Made by a program: the position numbers and the translations under genes
Assembly: GCF_946187725.1 (NCBI RefSeq)
Contig: NZ_CAMHSK010000013.1
Span: forward strand, 1 to 64,000
Source of the DNA: an uncultured Treponema sp.
GTDB lineage: Bacteria > Spirochaetota > Spirochaetia > Treponematales > Treponemataceae
DNA length: 64,000 nt
Direction of reading: 5' to 3'
In this document: piece after piece, positions 33,772 through 41,538 of the stretch
Layout: the number at the start of each line of letters is the position of its first letter
Numbering within the stretch: the stretch's first letter is position 1
The notes under the pieces: generated by a model
Database searches by the model: none
The model's input: the letters and a program-made list of their open reading frames with translations, nothing else
What the model was told of the DNA's origin: nothing

Positions 33772-33835
33772 TCTTTTACCATTTAAATAGAGAAATCCGG
33801 TTTTTCTGCCGATAATATAGAGATAAGGGGGCTTT

Positions 33836-35248
33836 ATGTACAAGACTCAAAGGCGCATTGCTTTGATTACAATAAACTTTATTGCTGCACTTGCGTTCAT
33901 TTTTATTGCGATTAACCTTGCTCCGCAGACAAAATTGACGGACTACAAGACATATTCCAATCTTTTCCCAATTATTGTAACTTCCATTCTTTTTGCTATT
34001 CTGCTTTTTACGAGTGTTACGATTTTTGATCACGCACGCGGTAAAATTGAAAAAAAATCAATGAATTCTGGTGCGACTTTCTTCCTTACGAAATTCATCG
34101 ACAGACTTCGTTTCTGCTATTCTCTTGAAGATTTTACGAACGCTGTTTCTGAAGTTCTAGAACTTGATGCGGATTGTTCTGTTCTTTATGTGGACCGAAA
34201 TGCAAACTATATTCTATATAATAGTCCAAATAGATTCACAAATGATCCGAAAATCCTCACCAAACTGGATCTGAACTACGATGTTGCATGGCATGATCCG
34301 ATTAACTTCATCGGTGACAATCTCGGTCTCGTAGAAAATCGAAATAAAGCCCGTGGATTTTTCTTTGCCAGTGACGGTGAGCATTTCTATGTTTTCAACC
34401 GCTACACTTATCTTTTCGATACAGAAATTTATGAAAAACTGTACGAGGAATTTGTTCGTTTCCAAAGCCGTTCACGAATCATTTCAAGCCTTTCTGAAAT
34501 TTCTGAACTTTCAACAGAATGGCAGCAGCTTGCTGATGCTCAGCGCTCATTCATTCCTAAAAAACTCCCGGAAATCAAGAACATGAAGCTTGGTGCATAT
34601 TTCCGCCCGCTCATCAATGTTTCTGGTGACTATTACACTGTTCTTCCGATTGATGAAAATAAAACCCTTCTTATGTTAGGCGATGTTTCTGGTAAAGGTC
34701 TTGCTGCGGCTCTCGTCATGGGCTTGGTTATCAATACCGTAAAAATCAAGGAAAATAAAGAAGATCTGGTCGGTATGATTATCGCGGTCGATGCGGCTAT
34801 CAAAGGTATGCATCTTCAGGATAAATACACCGTTCTTTTCATTGGAATCGTTGACACTGAAAAAATGAAAATTACTTATGTAAACGCTTCAATGTCTGAC
34901 CCGATTGTTGTTACCCGTTCTCCTGATGGATATCGAATCAAATCTCTTTCTTCAAACTGTTCCGTTGTTGGAATTATTCCTATTGAGCCGGGGGATGTTC
35001 AGGTTTCTGAGCAGCGTCTTTTCTCTGGCGATTTGATTATGATGGCTTCGGACGGTGTTTCTGAGGTAATGAACGCTGATAAAGTGGAGCTTGGTGATAC
35101 AGAGCTGTTCACTGACACAATTAAGGCGAGTGCTTCAAAAGACCCTCAGGATTTCGTCAATGATATTGTCAATCTTGTTCTGAGTTACAATGCAGATACA
35201 AGGCTTCATGATGACTTGACTATGCTCGTCGCAAAAGTTCAAAGGTAG
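33836..35248 (+). CDS. Membrane SpoIIE/RsbU-type serine phosphatase
   Basis: 470 aa. Two N-terminal transmembrane helices (about 8-30 and 42-65), a sensory-like region (about 80-225), and a SpoIIE-type PP2C domain (about 245-470) with the metal-binding segments NVSGDYYTV, GDVSGKGLAAALVMG, MMASDGVSEV and HDDLTMLV. It should dephosphorylate a STAS-domain antagonist, most likely the one at 37433, and so release a downstream target. AAGGGGG precedes the ATG. First of three genes in a row (phosphatase, phosphatase, STAS), an order I recall from T. pallidum. No serine kinase lies beside them. Confidence 0.92.
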   Translation: MYKTQRRIALITINFIAALAFIFIAINLAPQTKLTDYKTYSNLFPIIVTSILFAILLFTSVTIFDHARGKIEKKSMNSGATFFLTKFIDRLRFCYSLEDFTNAVSEVLELDADCSVLYVDRNANYILYNSPNRFTNDPKILTKLDLNYDVAWHDPINFIGDNLGLVENRNKARGFFFASDGEHFYVFNRYTYLFDTEIYEKLYEEFVRFQSRSRIISSLSEISELSTEWQQLADAQRSFIPKKLPEIKNMKLGAYFRPLINVSGDYYTVLPIDENKTLLMLGDVSGKGLAAALVMGLVINTVKIKENKEDLVGMIIAVDAAIKGMHLQDKYTVLFIGIVDTEKMKITYVNASMSDPIVVTRSPDGYRIKSLSSNCSVVGIIPIEPGDVQVSEQRLFSGDLIMMASDGVSEVMNADKVELGDTELFTDTIKASASKDPQDFVNDIVNLVLSYNADTRLHDDLTMLVAKVQR

Positions 35249-35257
35249 GTAGAATAG

Positions 35258-37420
35258 ATGATTTACGCGTTAATTAATATTGCTTTTGCTCTATTTTTGA
35301 CATGGCTCGCAATCTTTGTTGATGCAAAAACAGGCAATGAAGGAAAGAATCCGGCTATTTCGCTGAATGTTTATCTTGCGCTTGCCTGTGGTTCAATGGG
35401 CCTCACTCTTATTGCTGCTGTTGGTGCTCCAGAAAGGCTTGCAACATTTTTCGTAGATCTTACCTATATTCTTTTCGGAGTTTATTCAGTTAACTTATCT
35501 GCTTATTACATTTTCTATCCTGCTTTGGAAAAGAAATTCATCGCACAGGTACTTTCTCTTGCTGGTTCAATATGGTGTATTTGGGCGGTTTTCTTCCATT
35601 TTACAGGTGTTGTAATTACAAATTTCGTCGGAATCCGAATCGAGTCACGGTCTCTTTTCATGGATGATCTTGCCGTCATGTTCCCATACAACTGGCTGCA
35701 GTTATATAATGCTGTTGTTTTTGTATTCCTTCCGTTCTTTTCTGTCCTTTTTATGCTTCTTCGTGCAGAGAACCGTATCGGAAGGCTTGACCATCAGAAA
35801 TCAATTCTTAATGCCCTTGCTCTTGTAGCGGCATGGTTTGCATTGGCATTTATCCATATCGCATACAGACGAGTTGCAATGTTCTCCGCACTTGTTCTTG
35901 TGCCTTTTGTTCTTGCGCAGTGGATTATCGCCCGGGCTACAATCGTTGACTTCCTTTATGACTTCTATTCAATACTTGGTTTCTTCCTTAAAGGTATCAT
36001 CTGTTTTATCTTGCCGTCGAGCATAATCGGTTTCGGATTCGCGTTTTTGTGGTCACGAAGTTCTCATCACGGATTCTCGTTCTTCTTCTTCATGGCTCTC
36101 CTCATAACTGCCGTGGTTGCTGTTTCATACCAGATTTTGAAAGTCTTTAACAGGCGGTCAGGTTTCCGCTCATTGCGATATGCTGCCTTGTTCGAGGAAG
36201 ACCTTTCAAAATTCGACTTTTCTGACGACCCAGAAAAAATTGTCCGAAACATGCAGTCAATTTTTACAAAAAACATTGGTATGTCTTTCATGCGTATCCT
36301 TGTTGATAATGGTAGTGAAGAAATTGAGTCTGTTTATGATTTGCCAGAAGAAAAGAAACTGACTTTCCCTACCAAAACTAAGTTTTTTGATACGCTCTTA
36401 AACCAGAATAAACGAATCCTCTTCCGAAGTGACCTTTCGACAAGTTATTATGCTCCGGAAATCCGTCAGGAAATATTCAAATTCTTCCATGACAGCGGTT
36501 CTGAAGCATTCATCATTTTGAACGAAGGCCGTCACATTCTTGGTGTCATTATTCTTGGTGTAAAAGCGGGTGATAACGTTTACACAAGTTATGACCGTGA
36601 GGTATTTACAAAGCTTTACTCATACTTCTTCGTATTCGGTTATTACATGAAGAACATCGGTAACGAATCTATTGTCGGTGTCGTAAACCGAGAAATTAAA
36701 ATGTCTGCTCAGATTATCGAATCTATTCAGGGCAACATGGATCCAATCCGCAATAAGAGATATGATTCAGGCACAATGATGGTTCACGCGCATAACATCG
36801 GTGGTGAATTCATTGACTTAATTAAACTTTCTGAAGACCGTCATATTTTTGTAATGGGTGACCTTTCGGGTAAGGGTATTGCTGCTTCAATGAGCATGGT
36901 AATCGTTAAGTCCGTTATCCGAACATACCTTCAGGAAACAAAGGATTTTAAACTCCTTGTTGAAAAGGTAAATCAGTTCATCCGCTTCAATCTTCCGCGT
37001 GGTACATTCTTTGAGGGTGTTTTTGCCCTTATCGATTTCACAGAAAATACTGTCTACTATATTAACTGTGCTGTCCCAGCTTTGTTCCTCTACAACAGGG
37101 CTTACAATAACGTCATGGAAATTCAGGGTGAAGGTCATGTTTTGGGCTTCGTAAAAGATATTTCTCCGTACATTAAGGTCAAAAAAGTAAAACTTAATCC
37201 TGGCGATATTCTTTTTGCATGTACTGACGGTATGCTTGACTCAAAATCACTTCGTGGTGAACCATTCGGTAAAGACCGTTTGCAGAAATCAATCATTGAA
37301 AATACAACTCTTTCAGCACAGAGCATGATTGGTTCTTCTTACAATATGTTGCTCGACTTCCTTTCAAAGGAACTTGATGACGATGTAAGTATCTTTACTT
37401 TGAAAATGCTTAAAGCTTAA
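35258..37420 (+). CDS. Multi-pass membrane SpoIIE-type phosphatase
   Basis: 720 aa. Residues 1-290 hold about eight hydrophobic helices (7TM-like sensor), residues about 315-450 a GAF-like domain, and about 475-720 a PP2C/SpoIIE phosphatase: HNIGGEFIDLIKLS, GDLSGKGIAASMSMV, FACTDGMLDSKS and DDDVSIFTLK. Nine bases after the first phosphatase and 12 before the STAS gene. With two different input domains, the pair may let two signals converge on one antagonist. The signal is unknown. Confidence 0.9.
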   Translation: MIYALINIAFALFLTWLAIFVDAKTGNEGKNPAISLNVYLALACGSMGLTLIAAVGAPERLATFFVDLTYILFGVYSVNLSAYYIFYPALEKKFIAQVLSLAGSIWCIWAVFFHFTGVVITNFVGIRIESRSLFMDDLAVMFPYNWLQLYNAVVFVFLPFFSVLFMLLRAENRIGRLDHQKSILNALALVAAWFALAFIHIAYRRVAMFSALVLVPFVLAQWIIARATIVDFLYDFYSILGFFLKGIICFILPSSIIGFGFAFLWSRSSHHGFSFFFFMALLITAVVAVSYQILKVFNRRSGFRSLRYAALFEEDLSKFDFSDDPEKIVRNMQSIFTKNIGMSFMRILVDNGSEEIESVYDLPEEKKLTFPTKTKFFDTLLNQNKRILFRSDLSTSYYAPEIRQEIFKFFHDSGSEAFIILNEGRHILGVIILGVKAGDNVYTSYDREVFTKLYSYFFVFGYYMKNIGNESIVGVVNREIKMSAQIIESIQGNMDPIRNKRYDSGTMMVHAHNIGGEFIDLIKLSEDRHIFVMGDLSGKGIAASMSMVIVKSVIRTYLQETKDFKLLVEKVNQFIRFNLPRGTFFEGVFALIDFTENTVYYINCAVPALFLYNRAYNNVMEIQGEGHVLGFVKDISPYIKVKKVKLNPGDILFACTDGMLDSKSLRGEPFGKDRLQKSIIENTTLSAQSMIGSSYNMLLDFLSKELDDDVSIFTLKMLKA

Positions 37421-37432
37421 CAGGAGATTTTT

Positions 37433-37759
37433 ATGGAACAGCTTTCAATTGTTGAAAAAGAAGGTTCAAACTATATCATTTATGAAGTTTCAGGCGTAAT
37501 GAACACTTATACGATTACTGAACTTGCAGAAAAACTTGATGAAAACATCAAAAAGTCAAATATCGTGGTTGACTTGGAGCGCGTTGAAGCAATTGATTCC
37601 GTTGGTGTCGGTCTTATGATGGCTACATTCAATGACGGCGAAGATTGCGGGCATCGTTTTTACATGATGAATCCGTCGGCCCCGGCCAGAATTGCGCTTG
37701 AAGAAACCGGTTTTTACGATGTTTTTGATATTATTCACGCAGTAACGGAAGTTCAGTAA
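37433..37759 (+). CDS. STAS-domain anti-sigma-factor antagonist
   Basis: 108 aa, one STAS domain. The phosphoacceptor serine is Ser56 in EAIDSVGVGLM, at the expected turn. AGGAG precedes the ATG. Together with the two upstream phosphatases it forms the output of a partner-switching module; the matching anti-sigma kinase and target are not in the window. Confidence 0.94.
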   Translation: MEQLSIVEKEGSNYIIYEVSGVMNTYTITELAEKLDENIKKSNIVVDLERVEAIDSVGVGLMMATFNDGEDCGHRFYMMNPSAPARIALEETGFYDVFDIIHAVTEVQ

Positions 37760-37792
37760 ACGAAAACTTGAAAATTGAAAGATTTTCTGGGG

Positions 37793-37816
37793 AAGCCTCC
37801 GTCTGCAGAGGCTTTT
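37793..37816 (+). terminator. Probable terminator after the STAS gene
   Basis: AAGCCTC (37793-37799) pairs with GAGGCTT (37808-37814); only four T follow, so it may be weak. Confidence 0.5.
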
Positions 37817-37852
37817 CCTCGTAATGCCCCAAGTTTGATTTACGAAAATATT

Positions 37853-38689
37853 ATGAAAAAAGTTTTATTTGTCTTATTGTCTTCTGTTTTGTTTTTTTCC
37901 TGCAAAGAAAAAATTGCACTAGCTCAGACCAACAAGGCTCCGCAAAAATCGGTTGAGCCTGTTCAGCCTGCAAATCCTGAAATCGAAAAACTTAGAACTG
38001 TCCTTTCTTCGATGAGTGAGCGTTGTAAAAATGCCATTCCAAATGGAAATCCAGAAGAATTTCTTTCTGATTTGCATAAAGTTTTAGCAGCTGAAGAAAA
38101 ACTTCACCGCAATGATGAACTTGATTTGCTTTATCTCATTGACAAAAAGCATAATGTCGGTTCTGATTATGTTCCAAAAGATTTAAAATCCGTAAAAAAT
38201 AACGATTTGTGGAATGTAAGCCGGAATGACCTTTCACTTCGACCTGAAGGTTATGCTGCCTTGGAAAATCTTTCCCGTGCTGCCCTTGCTGACGGAATTA
38301 AATTGATGGTTTCTTCTACTTACCGCTCATATTCCTATCAGGACAGGCTTTTTAAGCGATATGTTTCCCAGGATGGCCTTGAGCTTGCTGAACGATATTC
38401 TGCACGCCCAGGAACCAGTCAGCATCAGCTTGGAACTGCCGTAGATTTCGGCTCAATCACTGATGACTGGGGCGATACTGAAATGGGGAAGTGGGTTTAT
38501 AATCATGCCGCAGATTATGGCTGGAGTCTTTCTTTTCCCAAAGGCTATGAGGATGTAACCGGCTACATGTGGGAATGCTGGCATTTCCGCTACATTGGTG
38601 TGGAAGCCTGTGCTTTCCAGAAAAAGTGGTTCAGCAATGTTCAGCAGTTCATGCTTGAATTTATTGATAAATGGAAGCAAATTGAATAG
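37853..38689 (+). CDS. D-alanyl-D-alanine carboxypeptidase, VanY-type lipoprotein
   Basis: 278 aa from the ATG at 37853. Lipobox LFFSC follows a hydrophobic stretch. The M15B peptidase domain (about 125-278) holds SSTYRSYSYQ, GTSQHQLGTAVDFG with the zinc His and Asp, and WECWHFRY with the third ligand. It trims terminal D-Ala from peptidoglycan stem peptides in the periplasm. In-frame sequence upstream to 37775 would include the terminator of the preceding gene, so the shorter start is used. No clear ribosome-binding site. Confidence 0.9.
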   Translation: MKKVLFVLLSSVLFFSCKEKIALAQTNKAPQKSVEPVQPANPEIEKLRTVLSSMSERCKNAIPNGNPEEFLSDLHKVLAAEEKLHRNDELDLLYLIDKKHNVGSDYVPKDLKSVKNNDLWNVSRNDLSLRPEGYAALENLSRAALADGIKLMVSSTYRSYSYQDRLFKRYVSQDGLELAERYSARPGTSQHQLGTAVDFGSITDDWGDTEMGKWVYNHAADYGWSLSFPKGYEDVTGYMWECWHFRYIGVEACAFQKKWFSNVQQFMLEFIDKWKQIE

Positions 38690-38718
38690 GCTTCTTTACT
38701 GATTAAAATAAAAGAATT

Positions 38719-39756
38719 ATGGAAGACGGACGATTTTTTATTGACAACCTGCTTTTCACAATGAACGCTGTCATGCCGATTGTGGCGGTGATTTCTGTCG
38801 GGTATTTTCTGAAACAAATACATCTTTTTGATGAAAAGTTTTTTCCGCTTTTGAATAAGCTTTGTTTCCGTTGTTGTCTTCCATGTCTGCTTTTTTTCAA
38901 TGTTTATAATGTTGAGCAGATTTCGGATATTGCCGCTTATGGAAAGCTTTGTCTGTATGCCGTCGTCTCGATTTTGATTTTTTTTCTTCTGGCACTTGTT
39001 TTTGTTCATTTTTTTGTGAAAGATGCCTTGCAGAAAGGCGTTATGCTTCAATGTGCTTACCGCTCGAATTTTGCGATTATCGGGATTTCGCTTGCCATGT
39101 CGATTTCTTCGGGAGATCCACAGCCTGTCGTCGCCGCATCAATTCTTTCTTCCGTATCGATTCCGTTTTTTAATGTTCTTGCAATAATTGCACTTTCGAT
39201 TTTTGTTGATGATGAAAATGGGAATCCTGCAAAAAAAATAAGCGTTTTTTCAATATTAAAGAAAATTGCGACGAATCCTCTTATTATTGGCGTTGCGACC
39301 GGCCTTTTCTGTCTTTTAATCAGACTTTTGATTCCGTATGGAAGTGACGGCGAAAAACTCTTTACAGTTAAAAAATCCCTGCCATTCGTTTACAAAGCGG
39401 TTTCAATGCTTGCTCAGTGCGCAAGTCCTGTTGCACTTATTGCTTTGGGCGGAAATTTTACTTTCAGCGCGGTTTCAAGGCTTAAACATAAGATTATTGT
39501 GGGGGTGCTTGCAAGAACCGTCATTTGTCCGGTTGTCTGCCTTTATTTTGCAGTAAAACTCGGTTTTTCTTCGATTGAATTTCCTGCCCTCATTGCTTTA
39601 TATGGCACGCCGCTTGCAGTTTCTACCGTGCCAATGTCTGCTGAAATGGGAAGTGATGCGGAACTTGCAGGTCAGCTTGTCGTGTGGACAACTCTTGCCA
39701 GTGCATTCACCCTTTTTATCATAATTTTTATTTCGGCACAGCTTTCTTTAATTTGA
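38719..39756 (+). CDS. AEC-family transporter
   Basis: 345-aa integral membrane protein of the auxin efflux carrier family with about 8-10 hydrophobic helices in two halves; the N-terminal half includes PIVAVISVGYFLKQ and CAYRSNFAIIGISLA, the C-terminal half CASPVALIALGGNF. Bacterial members export or import small organic acids; substrate not predictable here. Ends in a 9-bp overlap with the convergent gene. Confidence 0.9.
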   Translation: MEDGRFFIDNLLFTMNAVMPIVAVISVGYFLKQIHLFDEKFFPLLNKLCFRCCLPCLLFFNVYNVEQISDIAAYGKLCLYAVVSILIFFLLALVFVHFFVKDALQKGVMLQCAYRSNFAIIGISLAMSISSGDPQPVVAASILSSVSIPFFNVLAIIALSIFVDDENGNPAKKISVFSILKKIATNPLIIGVATGLFCLLIRLLIPYGSDGEKLFTVKKSLPFVYKAVSMLAQCASPVALIALGGNFTFSAVSRLKHKIIVGVLARTVICPVVCLYFAVKLGFSSIEFPALIALYGTPLAVSTVPMSAEMGSDAELAGQLVVWTTLASAFTLFIIIFISAQLSLI

Positions 39757-40116
39757 AAAACCTAGCGGGTAGTCAAGCATTGCTCCTACGCCCCAAAGAT
39801 AGCCGTTTTTGTTCTCAAAAAGCCAGAATTCATAGCCGTAACAGAAAATCGCATAGGTGTAGTAGCCGACATTTGTTCCGATTGGAACCGGCATCATCTT
39901 TTTTCGTTTGCTCGCTGCCAGGTTGTCATAGTGCTTGAAGTTAAAAAGTTCTTCAGCCGCTTTTTTCCCATCGGAATGTTCGTTGAAACAATAAAAAAAA
40001 GTGTAGAGTTCTCCGCCGCCCTTGAAGTTTATCGTAACAGGCACTTTTTCATACGCAAAGGCGAAAAGCGGAAAAATGAGAAAAATCAGCGAAAGAACAA
40101 ATTTCCGGCATATCAT
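39748..40116 (-). CDS. Small exported protein of unknown function
   Basis: 122 aa with a signal peptide (MICRKFVLSLIFLIFPLFAFA) and a short Tyr/Phe/Gly-rich mature part (GTNVGYYTYAIFCYGYEFW). No family recognised. The ATG at 40116 lies one base after the stop of the upstream solute-binding-like gene, which supports coupling and this start, although the frame is open to 40287. Confidence 0.7.
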   Translation of the reverse strand: MICRKFVLSLIFLIFPLFAFAYEKVPVTINFKGGGELYTFFYCFNEHSDGKKAAEELFNFKHYDNLAASKRKKMMPVPIGTNVGYYTYAIFCYGYEFWLFENKNGYLWGVGAMLDYPLGFSN

Positions 40117-40117
40117 G

Positions 40118-41365
40118 CTAATTTTTAATTCTGCTTGCAATTTCTGCTGCGAGTGCGATTTTCTGCTGTTTTGTAAGGTAAACTTCGTTTGAAAGACCTG
40201 CGAGCGGGGCAGTTGTGGCAGCAATCCAATAACGAGCATCATCGGCCTGCTTGTCCGGGATTCTGCTCTGTGCAAGAACTGGTGCAACTTGTGTTGAGCG
40301 GCTCAGTGCTTCCTGATTACTTGTGCTCAAAAGCTCCGGAAGAAGAATTCTTGTTTTTTCTGAAGAAGTGAGCGGAACTGCGAAATAGCTTTTTCCTGTA
40401 AAAACACGGGTGTTTGCCGGGTTTTCTGACGGAAAATAAATTGATGTATAGCGGGAAATTGTTTTCTGTGCAACCTGGCGGTGATTTTCAAATGACATGA
40501 AAAGAACGCTCGACAGGCGGCTTGAAGCGAATGCCTCAACATCATTGGTCTGGAAAGAGAAAACGCCTGGATGAATGAAGCCCGACTTGTACCATGATTT
40601 GAGCTGTTTTACTGTAGTTGCAAGCGGTGAATCAGGCTCGTCACAAAGCTGAATTGCTGTTCTCACAGGATTGAAATTCTTTTTATTATTTTTGAGGATT
40701 TGAACTGCATCGCCGTATGATGGTGCACCGTCAAGTGATTCTGCAAAAGCTCCGGCAAAATCAAGGAAATCATCGGGATTGCCGCCAGCGAAAACCATCG
40801 GTGCGTCCTGCTTGCGTTTTTGTTCCCTCATGAATTTTTCAACATCTTTCCATGTGTTGATTTGTTTTGTATTTGAATTTCGGAATTCTGCAAGATCAAT
40901 GTCAACTTCATAATGGCTTGAAAGGAAAGGAAGAGCCTGAATTTTGCCGTCTTCCTGTTTGATAGCCGAACGCATTGATGAAGTCATGCCCTGAATAAAA
41001 TCTGCCGGAACAGCCGACCTGAACGAAGCTTTGTCGATTGCTTCATCGACTGCAAAACCTGAAGTGGTGATTACAAGCGCCGGTTTTTTAGCAATCGGAA
41101 CCTGTTCTTCGAGAGATTTGTCTGAGTTGTACTGAATGAATTCGACAGCAAATTTCTTTTCTTCTGCGATTTTCTTTATGGTCGCGGTGATTCCATGTCT
41201 CTGCACATCCTCAACTTTATAGAAGGCTACGGTGTATGTTCTTGATGGTGAAAAAATAATGAATAAAAGAACAGAAGCGATTATTAAAAAGGATGCCAGG
41301 GCAATTAAAAGCACTTTTTTGTTGATTTTAGTGTTTTTCTGATTTTTGCTGGATTTTTTTGACAT
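40118..41365 (-). CDS. Membrane-anchored extracellular solute-binding-like protein
   Basis: 415 aa. An N-terminal transmembrane anchor (about 17-40) after a Lys-rich start, then a periplasmic-binding-protein-like fold with AFYKVEDVQRHGITATIKKI, WKDVEKFMREQKRKQDAPMVFAGG and WYKSGFIHPGVFSFQT, the pattern of family-1 sugar-binding proteins. No ABC permease or ATPase is adjacent. It might bind a ligand for signalling or serve a distant transporter. AGGAG 8 nt before the ATG. Divergent from the DUF4015 gene. Confidence 0.78.
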   Translation of the reverse strand: MSKKSSKNQKNTKINKKVLLIALASFLIIASVLLFIIFSPSRTYTVAFYKVEDVQRHGITATIKKIAEEKKFAVEFIQYNSDKSLEEQVPIAKKPALVITTSGFAVDEAIDKASFRSAVPADFIQGMTSSMRSAIKQEDGKIQALPFLSSHYEVDIDLAEFRNSNTKQINTWKDVEKFMREQKRKQDAPMVFAGGNPDDFLDFAGAFAESLDGAPSYGDAVQILKNNKKNFNPVRTAIQLCDEPDSPLATTVKQLKSWYKSGFIHPGVFSFQTNDVEAFASSRLSSVLFMSFENHRQVAQKTISRYTSIYFPSENPANTRVFTGKSYFAVPLTSSEKTRILLPELLSTSNQEALSRSTQVAPVLAQSRIPDKQADDARYWIAATTAPLAGLSNEVYLTKQQKIALAAEIASRIKN

Positions 41366-41526
41366 GAATGACTCCTGAAATTAAAAGGCATGAAATCTTT
41401 TTTATTACGGCTGCTCGGAAAGCACATTCCTTCTTTGACAAGTGATTTTCGAACATATCTCTATTATCCACCAAAAAAAGTCTGAATTCAAGTGATGATT
41501 TTGTGAATTCGCGTCAAAAAAAATCC

Positions 41527-41532
41527 GATAAC
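41527..41532 (+). promoter_or_regulatory. -10-like hexamer 6 nt before the DUF4015 gene ATG
   Basis: GATAAC, a 6-nt gap (ATAGAT) and the ATG at 41539. The context CCGATAA-n-ATG resembles that of the glucosaminidase gene. Confidence 0.4.
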
Positions 41533-41538
41533 ATAGAT

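Noticed and set aside
33836-37420. SpoIIE-like proteins as a sign of sporulation
   Set aside because: The match is only to the PP2C phosphatase domain used widely in partner switching; no sporulation genes are present.
40118-41365. Complete ABC sugar transporter around the solute-binding-like gene
   Set aside because: No permease or ATPase gene on either side; the protein is anchored by a transmembrane helix.
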